DNA from: Lysobacterales bacterium
Lineage (GTDB): Bacteria; Pseudomonadota; Gammaproteobacteria; Xanthomonadales; Xanthomonadaceae
Reading direction: 5' to 3'
Length of the DNA stretch: 64,000 nt
Assembly: GCA_016718605.1 (NCBI GenBank)
Contig: JADKCY010000002.1
Location: 558,001 to 622,000 of the forward strand
Part shown: in pieces, positions 26,144-34,865 of the stretch
Position numbering within the stretch: position 1 is the stretch's first letter
How the letters are laid out: each line of letters opens with the position of its first letter
Position numbers and translations under genes: made by a program
The notes under the pieces: generated by a model
The model's database searches: none
Told to the model about the DNA's origin: nothing
The model's input: the letters and a program-made list of their open reading frames with translations, nothing else

Positions 26144-28312
26144 ATGGTGCGCGTAACCCGTATTGCTCTGTTTCTGACCGCCGCGCTCGGCTTGCCACTG
26201 CTTGCGCAAGCGGAAGCCGCGAGCAGCTCGGCGGTGGCACTGCAAGCCAATGACACACAAGTCATGGCCGCACGCTGGGTCGAGCAATTGGTCAGCAACT
26301 CGCGCTTCCACTACAGCCCGCACGCACTGGATGACTCTCTGTCGAGCGCCATGTTCGATGCCTATGTGGAAAGTCTCGACGGTGACAAACTGTTCCTGCT
26401 GCAGGCTGACATCGATAAATTCAGCGCGTGGCGCTTGCAATTGGATGACGCGCTGGCCAGCAACGACCTAGGCCCGGCGTTCGAGATGTTCAACGCTTAC
26501 ACCCAGCGTGTGAATGAGCGCATCGCTCACCAACTGGCGTTGCTCGACGGCGAGTGGGATTTCACCCTTGATGAAAGCTATGCCTGGGACCGCGAAGACG
26601 CCGCTTGGGCCAAGGACAGCGCCGAATTGGACGAGCTGTGGCGACTGCGGGTGAAGAACGACATCCTGCGCCTGCGCCTCGCGGGCAAGGAAATGGACGA
26701 CATTCGCAAAACGCTGCGAAAGCGCTATCGCAACTTCGCCGAGCGCATGCGCGAGCTGGATTCCGAAGACGTGTTCCAGACCTTCATGAACGCCTACGCG
26801 GGTGCGATAGAGCCGCACACCTCGTACATGAATCCGCGCACCTCCGAGAACTTCAACATCGCCATGAGCCTGTCGCTGGAAGGCATTGGCGCAGTGCTGA
26901 GTCGCGACGATGAGGAGTACACGGTCATTCGCTCAATCGTGCCCGGTGGTCCGGCGGGCATGTCCGGCAAGGTGAAAGTGGGTGATCGCATTGCCTCGGT
27001 CGGTCAGGAATCCGGGCCCATGGTCGATGTGGTTGGCTGGCGCATCGACGATGTAGTCAAACTGATTCGTGGCCCGAAAGGCAGCAAGGTGCGACTGGAC
27101 GTCTTGCCGGCTGAGGCGGGACTTGACGGCGAACACAGCCTGGTCGAGCTATCGCGCGACAAGATCAAGCTAGAGGAACAGGCCGCCAAGAAAGTGATCG
27201 TTGATGTCGGCGAGGGCGAGGACGCGCGCCGTATCGGGGTGATTCTGTTGCCCACCTTCTATCAAGATTTCGAAGGTCGGCGGCGCGACGAGGCCGACTA
27301 CCGCTCCGCAACGCGGGATGTCGAGAAGATATTGACCGATTTAAAGCAGGAAAACGTCGACGGCGTCCTGATCGATCTGCGCCAGAACGGTGGCGGCTCG
27401 CTGGACGAAGCCATTGAACTGACCGGACTGTTTATTGATCAAGGACCTGTCGTCCAGGTGCGTGATGCCGGTCGGCGAATTTCGGTACAAAGCGACAGCA
27501 AGCCCGGTGTGGCTTGGGACGGTCCGATGGCGGTGATCATCAATCGTGCCTCGGCATCGGCCTCGGAGATCTTCGCGGGCGCCATCCAAGACTACGGCCG
27601 GGGCCTGATCATCGGCGAGCCAACCTTTGGCAAAGGCACCGTGCAAAACCTGATCGATCTGGATCGCTTCGCTTCAGGTTCCGAAGCCCAGCTGGGCCAT
27701 TTGAAAATGACCGTCGCGCAGTTTTTCCGGGTCGCCGGTGGCTCAACGCAGCATAAGGGCGTGCTGCCGGATATCGCGTTCCCGGTCACGCTGGATGCCA
27801 GTGAGTATGGCGAAAGCATGTATGACAATGCGCTGCCATGGGCAGAAATCGGCAAGGCCAAGTTTCACAGCGTAGGCAACCTGTCACCGCTGGTGCCACG
27901 CTTGCAAACCCAGCACGACGCGCGCGCCGCCAGCGATCAGGAGTTCCAATGGTGGACGCAGGATGTTGCCGAATACCGCGCCCAACGCGACAAAAAACTG
28001 GTCTCACTGAATGAGGCCACGCGGCGCGCCGAACGCAGCGAAAACGAGGCCAAGCGCAAAGCCCGCGCCGAAGCGCGCAAGGCCTTGGGCAAAGCAGAAG
28101 ACGAGGCACTGGCCGCCAGCGAAGACGATGGCTTGCAGGATGACGAGCGTGACATCACGAAAGACTTGAATGCCGATGACAGCACACCTGAAATCGACAC
28201 CTTGATGCGCGAAAGCGCCCACATTCTGGTCGACGCCATCGAACTGCTGCAAGCCGACAAAGCACTGGCTGCCCAGGTGTATCCCAAGGCGAGCGGCACG
28301 CTCGCCGATTGA
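26144..28312 (+). CDS. prc: Carboxy-terminal processing protease (tail-specific protease)
   Basis: Periplasmic S41 serine protease that degrades proteins with apolar C-termini and trims PBP3 and peptidoglycan hydrolases. The 722-residue protein (E. coli Prc 682) has a signal peptide (cleavage near LAQAEA), an N-terminal helical domain, a PDZ domain at about 230-330 (SLEGIGAVLSRDDEEYTVIRS), and the catalytic domain. The dyad is Ser472 in RASASASEIF and Lys497 in TFGKGTVQN, 25 residues apart as in E. coli. The C-terminal part is rich in Glu, Lys and Ala (about 610-680), longer than usual. The ATG at 26144 has a GAGGAC site; the 167-bp gap after gdx holds no other gene. Confidence 0.95.
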   Translation: MVRVTRIALFLTAALGLPLLAQAEAASSSAVALQANDTQVMAARWVEQLVSNSRFHYSPHALDDSLSSAMFDAYVESLDGDKLFLLQADIDKFSAWRLQLDDALASNDLGPAFEMFNAYTQRVNERIAHQLALLDGEWDFTLDESYAWDREDAAWAKDSAELDELWRLRVKNDILRLRLAGKEMDDIRKTLRKRYRNFAERMRELDSEDVFQTFMNAYAGAIEPHTSYMNPRTSENFNIAMSLSLEGIGAVLSRDDEEYTVIRSIVPGGPAGMSGKVKVGDRIASVGQESGPMVDVVGWRIDDVVKLIRGPKGSKVRLDVLPAEAGLDGEHSLVELSRDKIKLEEQAAKKVIVDVGEGEDARRIGVILLPTFYQDFEGRRRDEADYRSATRDVEKILTDLKQENVDGVLIDLRQNGGGSLDEAIELTGLFIDQGPVVQVRDAGRRISVQSDSKPGVAWDGPMAVIINRASASASEIFAGAIQDYGRGLIIGEPTFGKGTVQNLIDLDRFASGSEAQLGHLKMTVAQFFRVAGGSTQHKGVLPDIAFPVTLDASEYGESMYDNALPWAEIGKAKFHSVGNLSPLVPRLQTQHDARAASDQEFQWWTQDVAEYRAQRDKKLVSLNEATRRAERSENEAKRKARAEARKALGKAEDEALAASEDDGLQDDERDITKDLNADDSTPEIDTLMRESAHILVDAIELLQADKALAAQVYPKASGTLAD

Positions 28313-28323
28313 TTCTTGCATTG

Positions 28324-28370
28324 CGCTGCTGGCGTCTCGCGCCAGCAGCGGCAGAGGCAAGGCCTTTTTT
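28324..28370 (+). terminator. Likely intrinsic terminator after prc
   Basis: An 11-bp stem (CGCTGCTGGCG at 28324-28334 with CGCCAGCAGCG at 28340-28350, loop 28335-28339) is followed by AGGCAAGGCC and six T at 28365-28370. The T-run is 14 bp from the stem, so termination may be partial. Confidence 0.55.
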
Positions 28371-28416
28371 GGTTCCCACGCGACGTCGCCAAGCGAGGTC
28401 GCGTTGCGAGGTATTC

Positions 28417-29289
28417 GTGACGCAGTCGGCATCGCCATCGCGTTGGCAGATTGGGCTGGCACTCGCCAGCGTGTATGTGTTCTGGGGCTCGACCTACCTC
28501 GCGATCCGGGTCGCATTGGAGAGCTTTCCGCCGCTGCTGATGGGTGCGGTGCGCTTTCTGCTCGCAGGCGTCGTTGTATTTGCCTGGCAAGTCTGGCGCG
28601 GTGCGGCGCTGCCGACCAAAGCACAATGGAAGAACATTGCCGTGCTTGGATTCGTCCTGCTGGCGATCGGTAATGGCTTTGTCTGCATGGCCGAAGAGCA
28701 CGTGTCTTCCGGGCTCGCCGCTGTCGGCGTTGCCAGCATGCCACTGTGGGCAGCGGTGTTCGGTCGGCTGATGGGACAGCGCTCGCGTGCGGCCGAGTGG
28801 GCAGGCTTGCTGTTGGGCTTCAGCGGCGTGGTGCTGCTCAACTTCGATGCCGAACTGACGGGCAGTCCCATCGGCGCCATCCTGCTGATCATCGCGCCGA
28901 TTTCGTGGGCGTTTGGGTCGGCTTGGAGTCGTGGCCGCGATCTGCCCGCCCCGTTGATGAATACCGCAGCGCAGATGTTGGTTGGCGGCGCCTATCTGTT
29001 AGTCGGCGGCCTGTTGATGGGTGAGCGCATCGTTGACTGGCCGACCTTCAAGGCGGGCCTAGCGGTCGCGCATCTGGCGGTGTTCGGATCGATTTTCGGC
29101 TTTGGCGCCTACGTCTGGCTGCTTACCCACGTTCGTCCCGCGCTGGCAACCAGCTATGCCTACGTCAATCCACCCATTGCCGTGCTGCTGGGCGTGCTGC
29201 TGCTCAACGAACAGATCGGTCACTTCGCGCTCATCGGCATGACCATCATCCTGTCCGGTGTCGTGCTGATCACGCGCTCACGCGCCTGA
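28417..29289 (+). CDS. EamA/DMT-family permease, YedA-like
   Basis: A 290-residue inner-membrane protein with about ten TM helices in two EamA repeats: the first from LASVYVFWGSTYLAIRVALESFPPLLMGAVRF, the second with SYAYVNPPIAVLLGVLLLNEQI. The last motif is typical of the YedA/RhaT exporters. The start is a GTG at 28417 before TQSASPSRWQ, since the first in-frame codon at 28309 (TTG) overlaps prc and the terminator. Substrate unknown; metabolite or drug efflux is typical. It is convergent with rarD with a 12-bp overlap of the two ends. Confidence 0.85.
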   Translation: MTQSASPSRWQIGLALASVYVFWGSTYLAIRVALESFPPLLMGAVRFLLAGVVVFAWQVWRGAALPTKAQWKNIAVLGFVLLAIGNGFVCMAEEHVSSGLAAVGVASMPLWAAVFGRLMGQRSRAAEWAGLLLGFSGVVLLNFDAELTGSPIGAILLIIAPISWAFGSAWSRGRDLPAPLMNTAAQMLVGGAYLLVGGLLMGERIVDWPTFKAGLAVAHLAVFGSIFGFGAYVWLLTHVRPALATSYAYVNPPIAVLLGVLLLNEQIGHFALIGMTIILSGVVLITRSRA

Positions 29290-30189
29290 GGCCGCGCCCG
29301 CGCGACCGACACGCTGCCGCCAGACGCCGTCGACGGCATAAATGGCCAGCGCGGCCCAGATCAGCGCGAATCCAGTCAACCGATCCGTCCCGAAAGGCTC
29401 GCCGAACCACCACACCCCGATCAGCAACTGCAGGGTTGGACTGAGGTACTGCAAGATGCCGAGCAGCGAATAGGGCAAACGTCGCGCGGCGGCGGCGAAG
29501 CCAATCAACGGCAGCGCCGTGATGATGCCGCCAAGCACCAAAAGGCCATCGATGCGCAGGTTCCATTGACCGAATACCCCACTGTCAATTCGCTCGAGCC
29601 ATAGCAGCCAGGCCAGCGAAGGCAACAACAGGATCAGGCTCTCAATGCCCAGGCCTGGCACAGAACTGACGCTCACCTTTTTGCGAATCAACCCATACAA
29701 CGCAAACGAAAACGCCAAGCCCAAAGCAATCCATGGCAATCGATCCTGATGCAGTCCGAGCCATAACACGCCCGCCGTCGCAAAGGCGACAGCGACCCAC
29801 TGTCGACCATTCAAACGCTCACCCAGTACCGTCACGCCCAGCAGCACATTGACCAGCGGATTGATGAAGTAGCCCAAGCTGCTCTCGACCACGTGACCGT
29901 GGGTGACCGCCCAGATGTACAAACCCCAGTTGAGGCTGATCAGCACGCTGCTGGCCAGCAGCAATAACGCAGCACGCGGTTGTTTGATCGCCGAGTAAAG
30001 CCAGCCAAGTCCATCGCGCCAGCACAGCCAAGACACCACGAACAACGCACACCACACCACCCGATGCGCCACGATCTCCCACGCCGGCACCGTCTTCAGC
30101 ATGGCCCAGTACAAGGGGAAAACGCCCCAGGCGCTGAAGGCGAACAACGCGGCCAACAGGCCGCGACGATCAATTACGGGATGACTCAC
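29278..30189 (-). CDS. rarD: RarD-type DMT permease
   Basis: A 303-residue ten-TM EamA permease. RLLAALFAFSAWGVFPLYWAML, AHRVVWCALFVV, LISLNWGLYIWAV, SSLGYFINPLVNVLLGVTVLGERL, IRKK and LPYSLLGILQYLSPTLQLLIGV are the recurring RarD motifs. I chose a GTG at 30189, 5 bp after AAGGTGG; the upstream frame is not family-like. It runs in the same direction as the ABC permease genes, 47 bp downstream, so it may be part of that transcript. Substrate not established. Confidence 0.88.
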   Translation of the reverse strand: MSHPVIDRRGLLAALFAFSAWGVFPLYWAMLKTVPAWEIVAHRVVWCALFVVSWLCWRDGLGWLYSAIKQPRAALLLLASSVLISLNWGLYIWAVTHGHVVESSLGYFINPLVNVLLGVTVLGERLNGRQWVAVAFATAGVLWLGLHQDRLPWIALGLAFSFALYGLIRKKVSVSSVPGLGIESLILLLPSLAWLLWLERIDSGVFGQWNLRIDGLLVLGGIITALPLIGFAAAARRLPYSLLGILQYLSPTLQLLIGVWWFGEPFGTDRLTGFALIWAALAIYAVDGVWRQRVGRAGAASGA

Positions 30190-30236
30190 AAAACCACCTT
30201 GAATTGAGGTGCAGCGCCGCAGATCGATGCGACGCC

Positions 30237-31418
30237 TCAACCGCCGCGCAAAGCCGCCGTCACTGGCAATCGCGCCGCACGAATAGCAGGCGCCAGTCCG
30301 CCAATGAAACCAATCAACAGCGCCAAACCGACGCCGAGTGCGACCAGTCCCGGCGTGACGGCGAACTGAAAGGCAATTTGAGTGAAGCTGCCACCCAGAG
30401 TGGAGACGGCATAGCCATTGAACAGCAGATAGGCAATGGTCGCTCCCATCAACCCACCCGCCAACGACAGCAGCAAAGCCTCGGCCATTACCGAGGCGAT
30501 TACCGGCAAGGCACCGAAACCGAGCGCACGCAAGGTGCCAATCTCCTGCGTGCGCGCCGAAACTGCCGAGTACATCGTATTGAGCGCACCAAAGGTCGCG
30601 CCGAAGGCCATGATCGTCGCGACGATACCCGCAAGGCTGCCGATTATCGTGGTCAGATTGCCGCTTTGCCCGCTGAAGAAATCCCGTTGGCGACGCACAT
30701 CCACATCCAGTTGGGGATCAGTGGTAAGTCGCGTCTTCAGCGCATCGAAAGCCTCCAGCGAGCGTAGCTGTGCCAGCACCGATGAAACGCCTGCGCGACC
30801 GAACGCGCCTTGCACCGTTTCGCGATCACTCCAGAGCTCGGAGTCGTACGCGCCGCCGCTTTCGAAGTGACCGACAATGGTCCAGCTCGCGCCACGAAAT
30901 CGCAGCGTATTGCCGATCTCGAGTCCTGCGAACTGCTCAACGGCGCCTTTGCCGACCATCAACTCCAGCACGCCCGGTCGGAACCGCCGACCCTCCGTGA
31001 TGCGGAAACCCTCGCGCAAGGCAAAGCCGCCTGGCTCGATGCCACGCAGGCTGACATTGGCACCCGAGCGCTGGCCAGGACGGGGCACTTCGGTGATCAC
31101 GATGGTCTCACCGCTCGCGGCGGGCAACCCGTCAGTACCACGCGCAATGCCGGGATCTTGCTTGATCAGCGTCGCCGACCCAATCGCGAGAAAACTTGCC
31201 AACTCGCCCTGCGTACCGCCGCGGGTGATGACGACCTGATCGTCACGCCCGGTACCGCCCAGAGTTTGCTCCAGCCCGGAGGACATCGACAACAGTGCCA
31301 CCATCACACCGACCACTCCGGCGATGCCGACCACAATCACCAATGAAGCGGCCAAACGATCCGGAATCGAGCGCAAGTTCATCAGCACGATCTCGCGCAC
31401 CTGAGTCATGCGACTCAT
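30237..31418 (-). CDS. ABC transporter permease, FtsX/MacB type (second subunit)
   Basis: A 393-residue permease: one TM near residue 25-45, a large periplasmic domain (about 50-265), and three TM helices with the FtsX motif (GALNTMYSAVSARTQEIGTLRALGFG). The ATG at 31418 overlaps the stop of the upstream permease (ATGA), showing tight coupling. No ATPase or membrane-fusion gene is next to the pair. It should form a heterodimer with the preceding permease and export a lipid, protein or peptide. Confidence 0.85.
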   Translation of the reverse strand: MSRMTQVREIVLMNLRSIPDRLAASLVIVVGIAGVVGVMVALLSMSSGLEQTLGGTGRDDQVVITRGGTQGELASFLAIGSATLIKQDPGIARGTDGLPAASGETIVITEVPRPGQRSGANVSLRGIEPGGFALREGFRITEGRRFRPGVLELMVGKGAVEQFAGLEIGNTLRFRGASWTIVGHFESGGAYDSELWSDRETVQGAFGRAGVSSVLAQLRSLEAFDALKTRLTTDPQLDVDVRRQRDFFSGQSGNLTTIIGSLAGIVATIMAFGATFGALNTMYSAVSARTQEIGTLRALGFGALPVIASVMAEALLLSLAGGLMGATIAYLLFNGYAVSTLGGSFTQIAFQFAVTPGLVALGVGLALLIGFIGGLAPAIRAARLPVTAALRGG

Positions 31419-32659
31419 GCTCGGCCCTCCTCAGCTTCAATGGCGTCACGACGTCGGAACAAGGCATCCATCCCAGCTCGCAGCCCACGCTCGAATGCGG
31501 ACTCTGCGCCTCGACCCGCCAATGCATCGACAATCTTCAAGCGTCGCGCCGTCAACGCGGGTGGCAGGCCAACCGCCAGGGTCAGGAACAACACGCTGAC
31601 ACCGGCGACGGTCCACACAAAGCCATCGGTCCGAATCGGGAAATCCGGCGGTAGCGCACCCGCCACCACGCTCGCCAGCAGCATTCCCAGCAGGGCACCC
31701 AAGGCGCACAGCGCAAAGGCTTCGGCGAGCACCAGCCACATCACTTTATGATCCGTAAAGCCGAGGCACTTGAGCACCGCCAACTCGGGAATGCGCTCAC
31801 GCACCGCCTGCGACATCGACACGCCGGTCAGGAACAGAATCGAGAAGAAAACGGCGCCGGTAATCAGGTTGACGATCAGCCCGATATCTCCCAACTGCCG
31901 CACAAAGCCCAACTGAAACTCTTGTTCGCTTTGGGTCTTGGTCTCGTCGGAGGAGTTTTCAAACTTGGCATCGATGACCGCCGCGATCTGTTCCGACTGC
32001 TGCGGATCCTTTACCCGCACCACGAACACGCCCGCCAAGCCACGCGCCCCTGCCACCCGACCCTCATCGAATTGCCCAAAGTTCAAGTACATCAGATTGG
32101 CGCGCTCAGACCACTCCTGATCGCGGCCATCAAAGACACCCACGAGACGCCACTCCCACAACCGAGATCCGTCGGTGCGGGTCCAGATGAAACTGTTGAG
32201 CGGGATGATGTCGCCAACTTTCCAGCCGTTGCGCTCGGCGATGTTCTTGCCGGCTATCGCACCGTCCTGCGTCGAGATGAAGGCGCGCCATTGGTCTTCC
32301 GGCATCACCCACTCGGGGTAGGCGCGCCGCAGGCGCTGCGGGTTCACCACAAACTGAGGAAAGAAGTTGCGCCCTTCCTGATACTGCCCGCCGAAGAACT
32401 GCGAGTGGTTGACCGAATCCACACCGGGCACAGCCTCGATCTGCGGCAGCAAGCGCATGGGCAAGGGCTGGGTGAAACTGGTACTGGCTTGGGTGATCAG
32501 GCGATTGACGCCGAGAAAATCCGCAGCACCCGAGAACAAGGAATTGACCGCCTGCAGCAGGCCGAGCAAGGTGAATGCCGCGATCAACGACAGCAGGGTC
32601 AACGTGGTTCGCAACTTCTTGCGAAACAAGCCCGCCCAGATCAAGCCCAGATACTTCAT
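31415..32659 (-). CDS. ABC transporter permease, FtsX/MacB type (first subunit)
   Basis: A 414-residue permease with TM1 near residue 15-35 (RTTLTLLSLIAAFTLLGLLQ), a periplasmic domain, and the FtsX C-terminal region (MSQAVRERIPELAVLKCLGF, then three TM). The ATG at 32659 is chosen because the frame above it (to 32761) lies in non-conserved sequence. Operon partner of the next permease. Substrate unknown; the missing ATPase must be encoded elsewhere. Confidence 0.83.
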   Translation of the reverse strand: MKYLGLIWAGLFRKKLRTTLTLLSLIAAFTLLGLLQAVNSLFSGAADFLGVNRLITQASTSFTQPLPMRLLPQIEAVPGVDSVNHSQFFGGQYQEGRNFFPQFVVNPQRLRRAYPEWVMPEDQWRAFISTQDGAIAGKNIAERNGWKVGDIIPLNSFIWTRTDGSRLWEWRLVGVFDGRDQEWSERANLMYLNFGQFDEGRVAGARGLAGVFVVRVKDPQQSEQIAAVIDAKFENSSDETKTQSEQEFQLGFVRQLGDIGLIVNLITGAVFFSILFLTGVSMSQAVRERIPELAVLKCLGFTDHKVMWLVLAEAFALCALGALLGMLLASVVAGALPPDFPIRTDGFVWTVAGVSVLFLTLAVGLPPALTARRLKIVDALAGRGAESAFERGLRAGMDALFRRRDAIEAEEGRA

Positions 32660-32810
32660 GCGACGACCGCCAGGTACGCAAACGCGAAGTGGCGATTGTA
32701 CGCGGCAGACCGATTCGCTTTGCTGCGCGTGGCGTGAAGACGGCGCAGGCCACATCGCCACCGAGTTACCCCACCCGAGAAGACACCGCTCGCCGCACCC
32801 TCAGCGGGCC

Positions 32811-32830
32811 ATACCCGCGACGACGGGTAT
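32811..32830. repeat. Short palindromic hairpin in permease-arsR intergenic region
   Basis: Perfect 7-bp inverted repeat ATACCCG-N6-CGGGTAT at 32811-32830. On the complement the surroundings read like the GGAxxCCCG...CGGGxxT repeats scattered in related genomes. I saw no second copy in the window, so REP status is a guess. The rest of 32660-32917 shows no gene. Confidence 0.3.
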
Positions 32831-32917
32831 CCAGCCTTCCGTTGTCGCTCGCGCTCGCCGCTCAGGCCAAGCCAAGCCAAGCGACTCAATTTGCGTCGAG
32901 CCCCGCGGTTCCAACAC

Positions 32918-32941
32918 TTCAATAATTCGCGTATTGTTGAA
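32918..32941. promoter_or_regulatory. Probable ArsR operator
   Basis: Dyad of 24 bp with 20 of 24 positions symmetric, beginning TTCAATAATT and ending TATTGTTGAA, with a GCGC-like centre. Such AT-rich dyads are typical of ArsR-family sites. It lies 2 bp before the arsR ATG, so bound ArsR would block both RNA polymerase and the start region. Confidence 0.7.
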
Positions 32942-32943
32942 CA

Positions 32944-33282
32944 ATGGAAACCGAACACGCTCTGCGCGCCTTCATGGCGCTGTCCTCTCGTGCGCGCCTA
33001 GATGTGCTGCGCCTCCTAGTCCGGCATTCGCCAGATGGGCTGGTGGTGTCGGACATCCTCTCGCATATCGCACTTTCGCCCAGCCAGTTGTCGTTTCATC
33101 TCAAGGCGCTGACGCAAGCGGCGCTGCTGACGATGCAAGCGGAGGGGCGATTTCTGCGCTATCGCGCCGATCTGACTCGGCTTCGCGAACTGAATGATTT
33201 TCTGACCGCCGAATGCTGCGGCGGTCAGCCCGAGCAATGCGGCGTAACGCACGAACCCCTGACGGAGATCCCCACGCGATGA
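32944..33282 (+). CDS. arsR: ArsR-family arsenite-responsive repressor
   Basis: A 112-residue winged-helix repressor that leaves DNA when As(III) binds. The recognition region LSPSQLSFHLKALTQAALL (about 44-63) is the ArsR HTH. Its cysteines are at the C-terminus: ECCGGQPEQC (Cys91, Cys92, Cys99). The N-terminal CxCxxC of plasmid ArsR is absent. This layout resembles Acidithiobacillus ferrooxidans ArsR, where three C-terminal cysteines bind arsenite. Overlaps arsC (ATGA). Confidence 0.93.
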   Translation: METEHALRAFMALSSRARLDVLRLLVRHSPDGLVVSDILSHIALSPSQLSFHLKALTQAALLTMQAEGRFLRYRADLTRLRELNDFLTAECCGGQPEQCGVTHEPLTEIPTR

Positions 33283-33761
33283 ACGTGTTGTTCCTGTGCA
33301 CTGGCAATTCCTGCCGCTCGATTTTGGCCGAGGCCACCTTCAATCACCTCGCCCCCACTGGCTGGCACGCTGTGTCCGCAGGCAGTCACCCGACCGGCTA
33401 CGTACATCCACGCTCACTGGCCCTGCTGGCGCGCGAAGGCATCGACACGACCGGCGCACACAGCAAGCCCTGGGACAATCTGCTGGTGGCGCCCGATATC
33501 GTCATCAGTGTGTGTGCCAGCGCAGCGGGCGAAGCCTGCCCGGTGTATCTCGCGCCAGCGATTCGCGCCCATTGGGGCGTGGACGACCCGGCCCACGCCA
33601 CCGGCACCGAGCCAGAAATCGACGCCGCATTCCTGCGCGCGTACCGTTTGCTGCGCGGCTGCATCGAGCAATTTCTGGCGCAGGATCTGGATACCCTTGC
33701 GCAACAGCCGGAGGCGCTGAAGACCGCGCTTGATCGCATCGCCGGGCGTCTGCCCGCATGA
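33279..33761 (+). CDS. arsC: Arsenate reductase, LMW-phosphatase (thioredoxin) type
   Basis: Reduces As(V) to As(III), the form exported by the next gene. The 160-residue protein has the phosphatase loop CTGNSCRS at 7-14, Cys79 and Cys87 for the redox relay, and the DPAHATG acidic loop. This is the thioredoxin-coupled family and not the glutaredoxin ArsC of E. coli plasmids. ATG overlaps the arsR stop, and its stop overlaps the acr3 start (ATGA). Confidence 0.93.
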   Translation: MNVLFLCTGNSCRSILAEATFNHLAPTGWHAVSAGSHPTGYVHPRSLALLAREGIDTTGAHSKPWDNLLVAPDIVISVCASAAGEACPVYLAPAIRAHWGVDDPAHATGTEPEIDAAFLRAYRLLRGCIEQFLAQDLDTLAQQPEALKTALDRIAGRLPA

Positions 33762-34810
33762 GTTCGTTTAAGGACAGTGGCATCAGTTTTTTCGAGCGCT
33801 GGCTGACCGTCTGGGTGGCGCTGTGCATCGTCGCGGGCACGGCATTGGGGCAATGGCTACCGGGACCGATGCAGTCGATAGCCGCGCTGGAAGTCGCCAA
33901 GGTCAACTTGCCGGTCGGGGTGCTGATCTGGGCGATGATCGTGCCAATGCTGATGAAGATCGACTTCGCGTCGCTGCACGAAGTGGCGGGCCAGAAGACT
34001 GGTATCGCCATCACGCTCGGCGTCAACTGGATCGTCAAACCGTTTTCGATGGCCTTGATCGGTTGGCTGTTCATCAAGGTCCTGTTCGCCGACTGGCTGC
34101 CCGCCGATCAGCTCGACAGCTACATGGCGGGTCTGATTCTGCTGGGAGCCGCACCCTGTACCGCGATGGTGTTCGTGTGGAGCCATCTGTGTCGCGGACA
34201 TGCTGCCTTCACCCTGTCGCAGGTGGCACTGAACGATCTGGTGATGGTCTTCGCTTTTGCGCCGATCGTCGGCTTGCTGCTGGGCGTGTCCTCGATTCCC
34301 GTGCCGTGGGACACCCTGCTGCTGTCGGTGCTGATCTACATCCTGATTCCGCTAGCCATTGCGCAAACTTTGCGCGCCTGGCTGAAAGCACGCGGCGGCA
34401 ACGCTTTGCAGGCCGCGCTGGAAAGGTCCGCGCCGTATTCAATGTTTGCCCTGCTGGCGACGCTGGTCTTGTTGTTCGCCTTCCAAGGCGGTCAGATTCT
34501 CGCTCAGCCGCTGATCATCGCCCTGCTGGCTGTGCCGATCGTCGTTCAGACGATTTTTATCGCGGTATTGAGCTATGGCCTGAACTGGCAATGTCGCGTG
34601 CGCCAGGACATCGCCGCACCCTCCACGCTGATCGGTACCTCCAACTTCTTCGAACTCGCCGTCGCGGTCGCCATCGTGCTCTACGGGCTGGACTCCGGCG
34701 CCGCCCTCGCTACTGTGGTCGGTGTGTTAATCGAAGTTCCCGTGATGCTGGTGCTGGTGCGACTGATCAATGCGCATCGCGAACGCTATCGCGAGCGTAG
34801 CGGCGGCTGA
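33758..34810 (+). CDS. acr3: ACR3-family arsenite efflux permease
   Basis: A 350-residue, ten-TM inner-membrane permease that exports arsenite. The conserved Cys of the family is in LGAAPCTAMVFVWSHL near 128, with QVALNDLVMVFAFAP and IGTSNFFELAVAVAI (Glu) further on. These differ from ArsB (12 TM). It ends the arsR-arsC-acr3 operon with ATGA coupling. The following gene has its own ATG and RBS after 55 bp. Confidence 0.94.
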   Translation: MSSFKDSGISFFERWLTVWVALCIVAGTALGQWLPGPMQSIAALEVAKVNLPVGVLIWAMIVPMLMKIDFASLHEVAGQKTGIAITLGVNWIVKPFSMALIGWLFIKVLFADWLPADQLDSYMAGLILLGAAPCTAMVFVWSHLCRGHAAFTLSQVALNDLVMVFAFAPIVGLLLGVSSIPVPWDTLLLSVLIYILIPLAIAQTLRAWLKARGGNALQAALERSAPYSMFALLATLVLLFAFQGGQILAQPLIIALLAVPIVVQTIFIAVLSYGLNWQCRVRQDIAAPSTLIGTSNFFELAVAVAIVLYGLDSGAALATVVGVLIEVPVMLVLVRLINAHRERYRERSGG

Positions 34811-34865
34811 TACAAATGCGTGTGTTAGTGCGTTAGAGCCTGCAAATACCTCATTGGAGCATGGG

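Noticed and set aside
31748..32737. Open frame of 329 codons on the plus strand
   Set aside because: Antisense to the first ABC permease; low-complexity composition, no family.
32660..32917. Insertion or REP array in the permease-arsR gap
   Set aside because: Only a single small palindrome; no terminal repeats or transposase.
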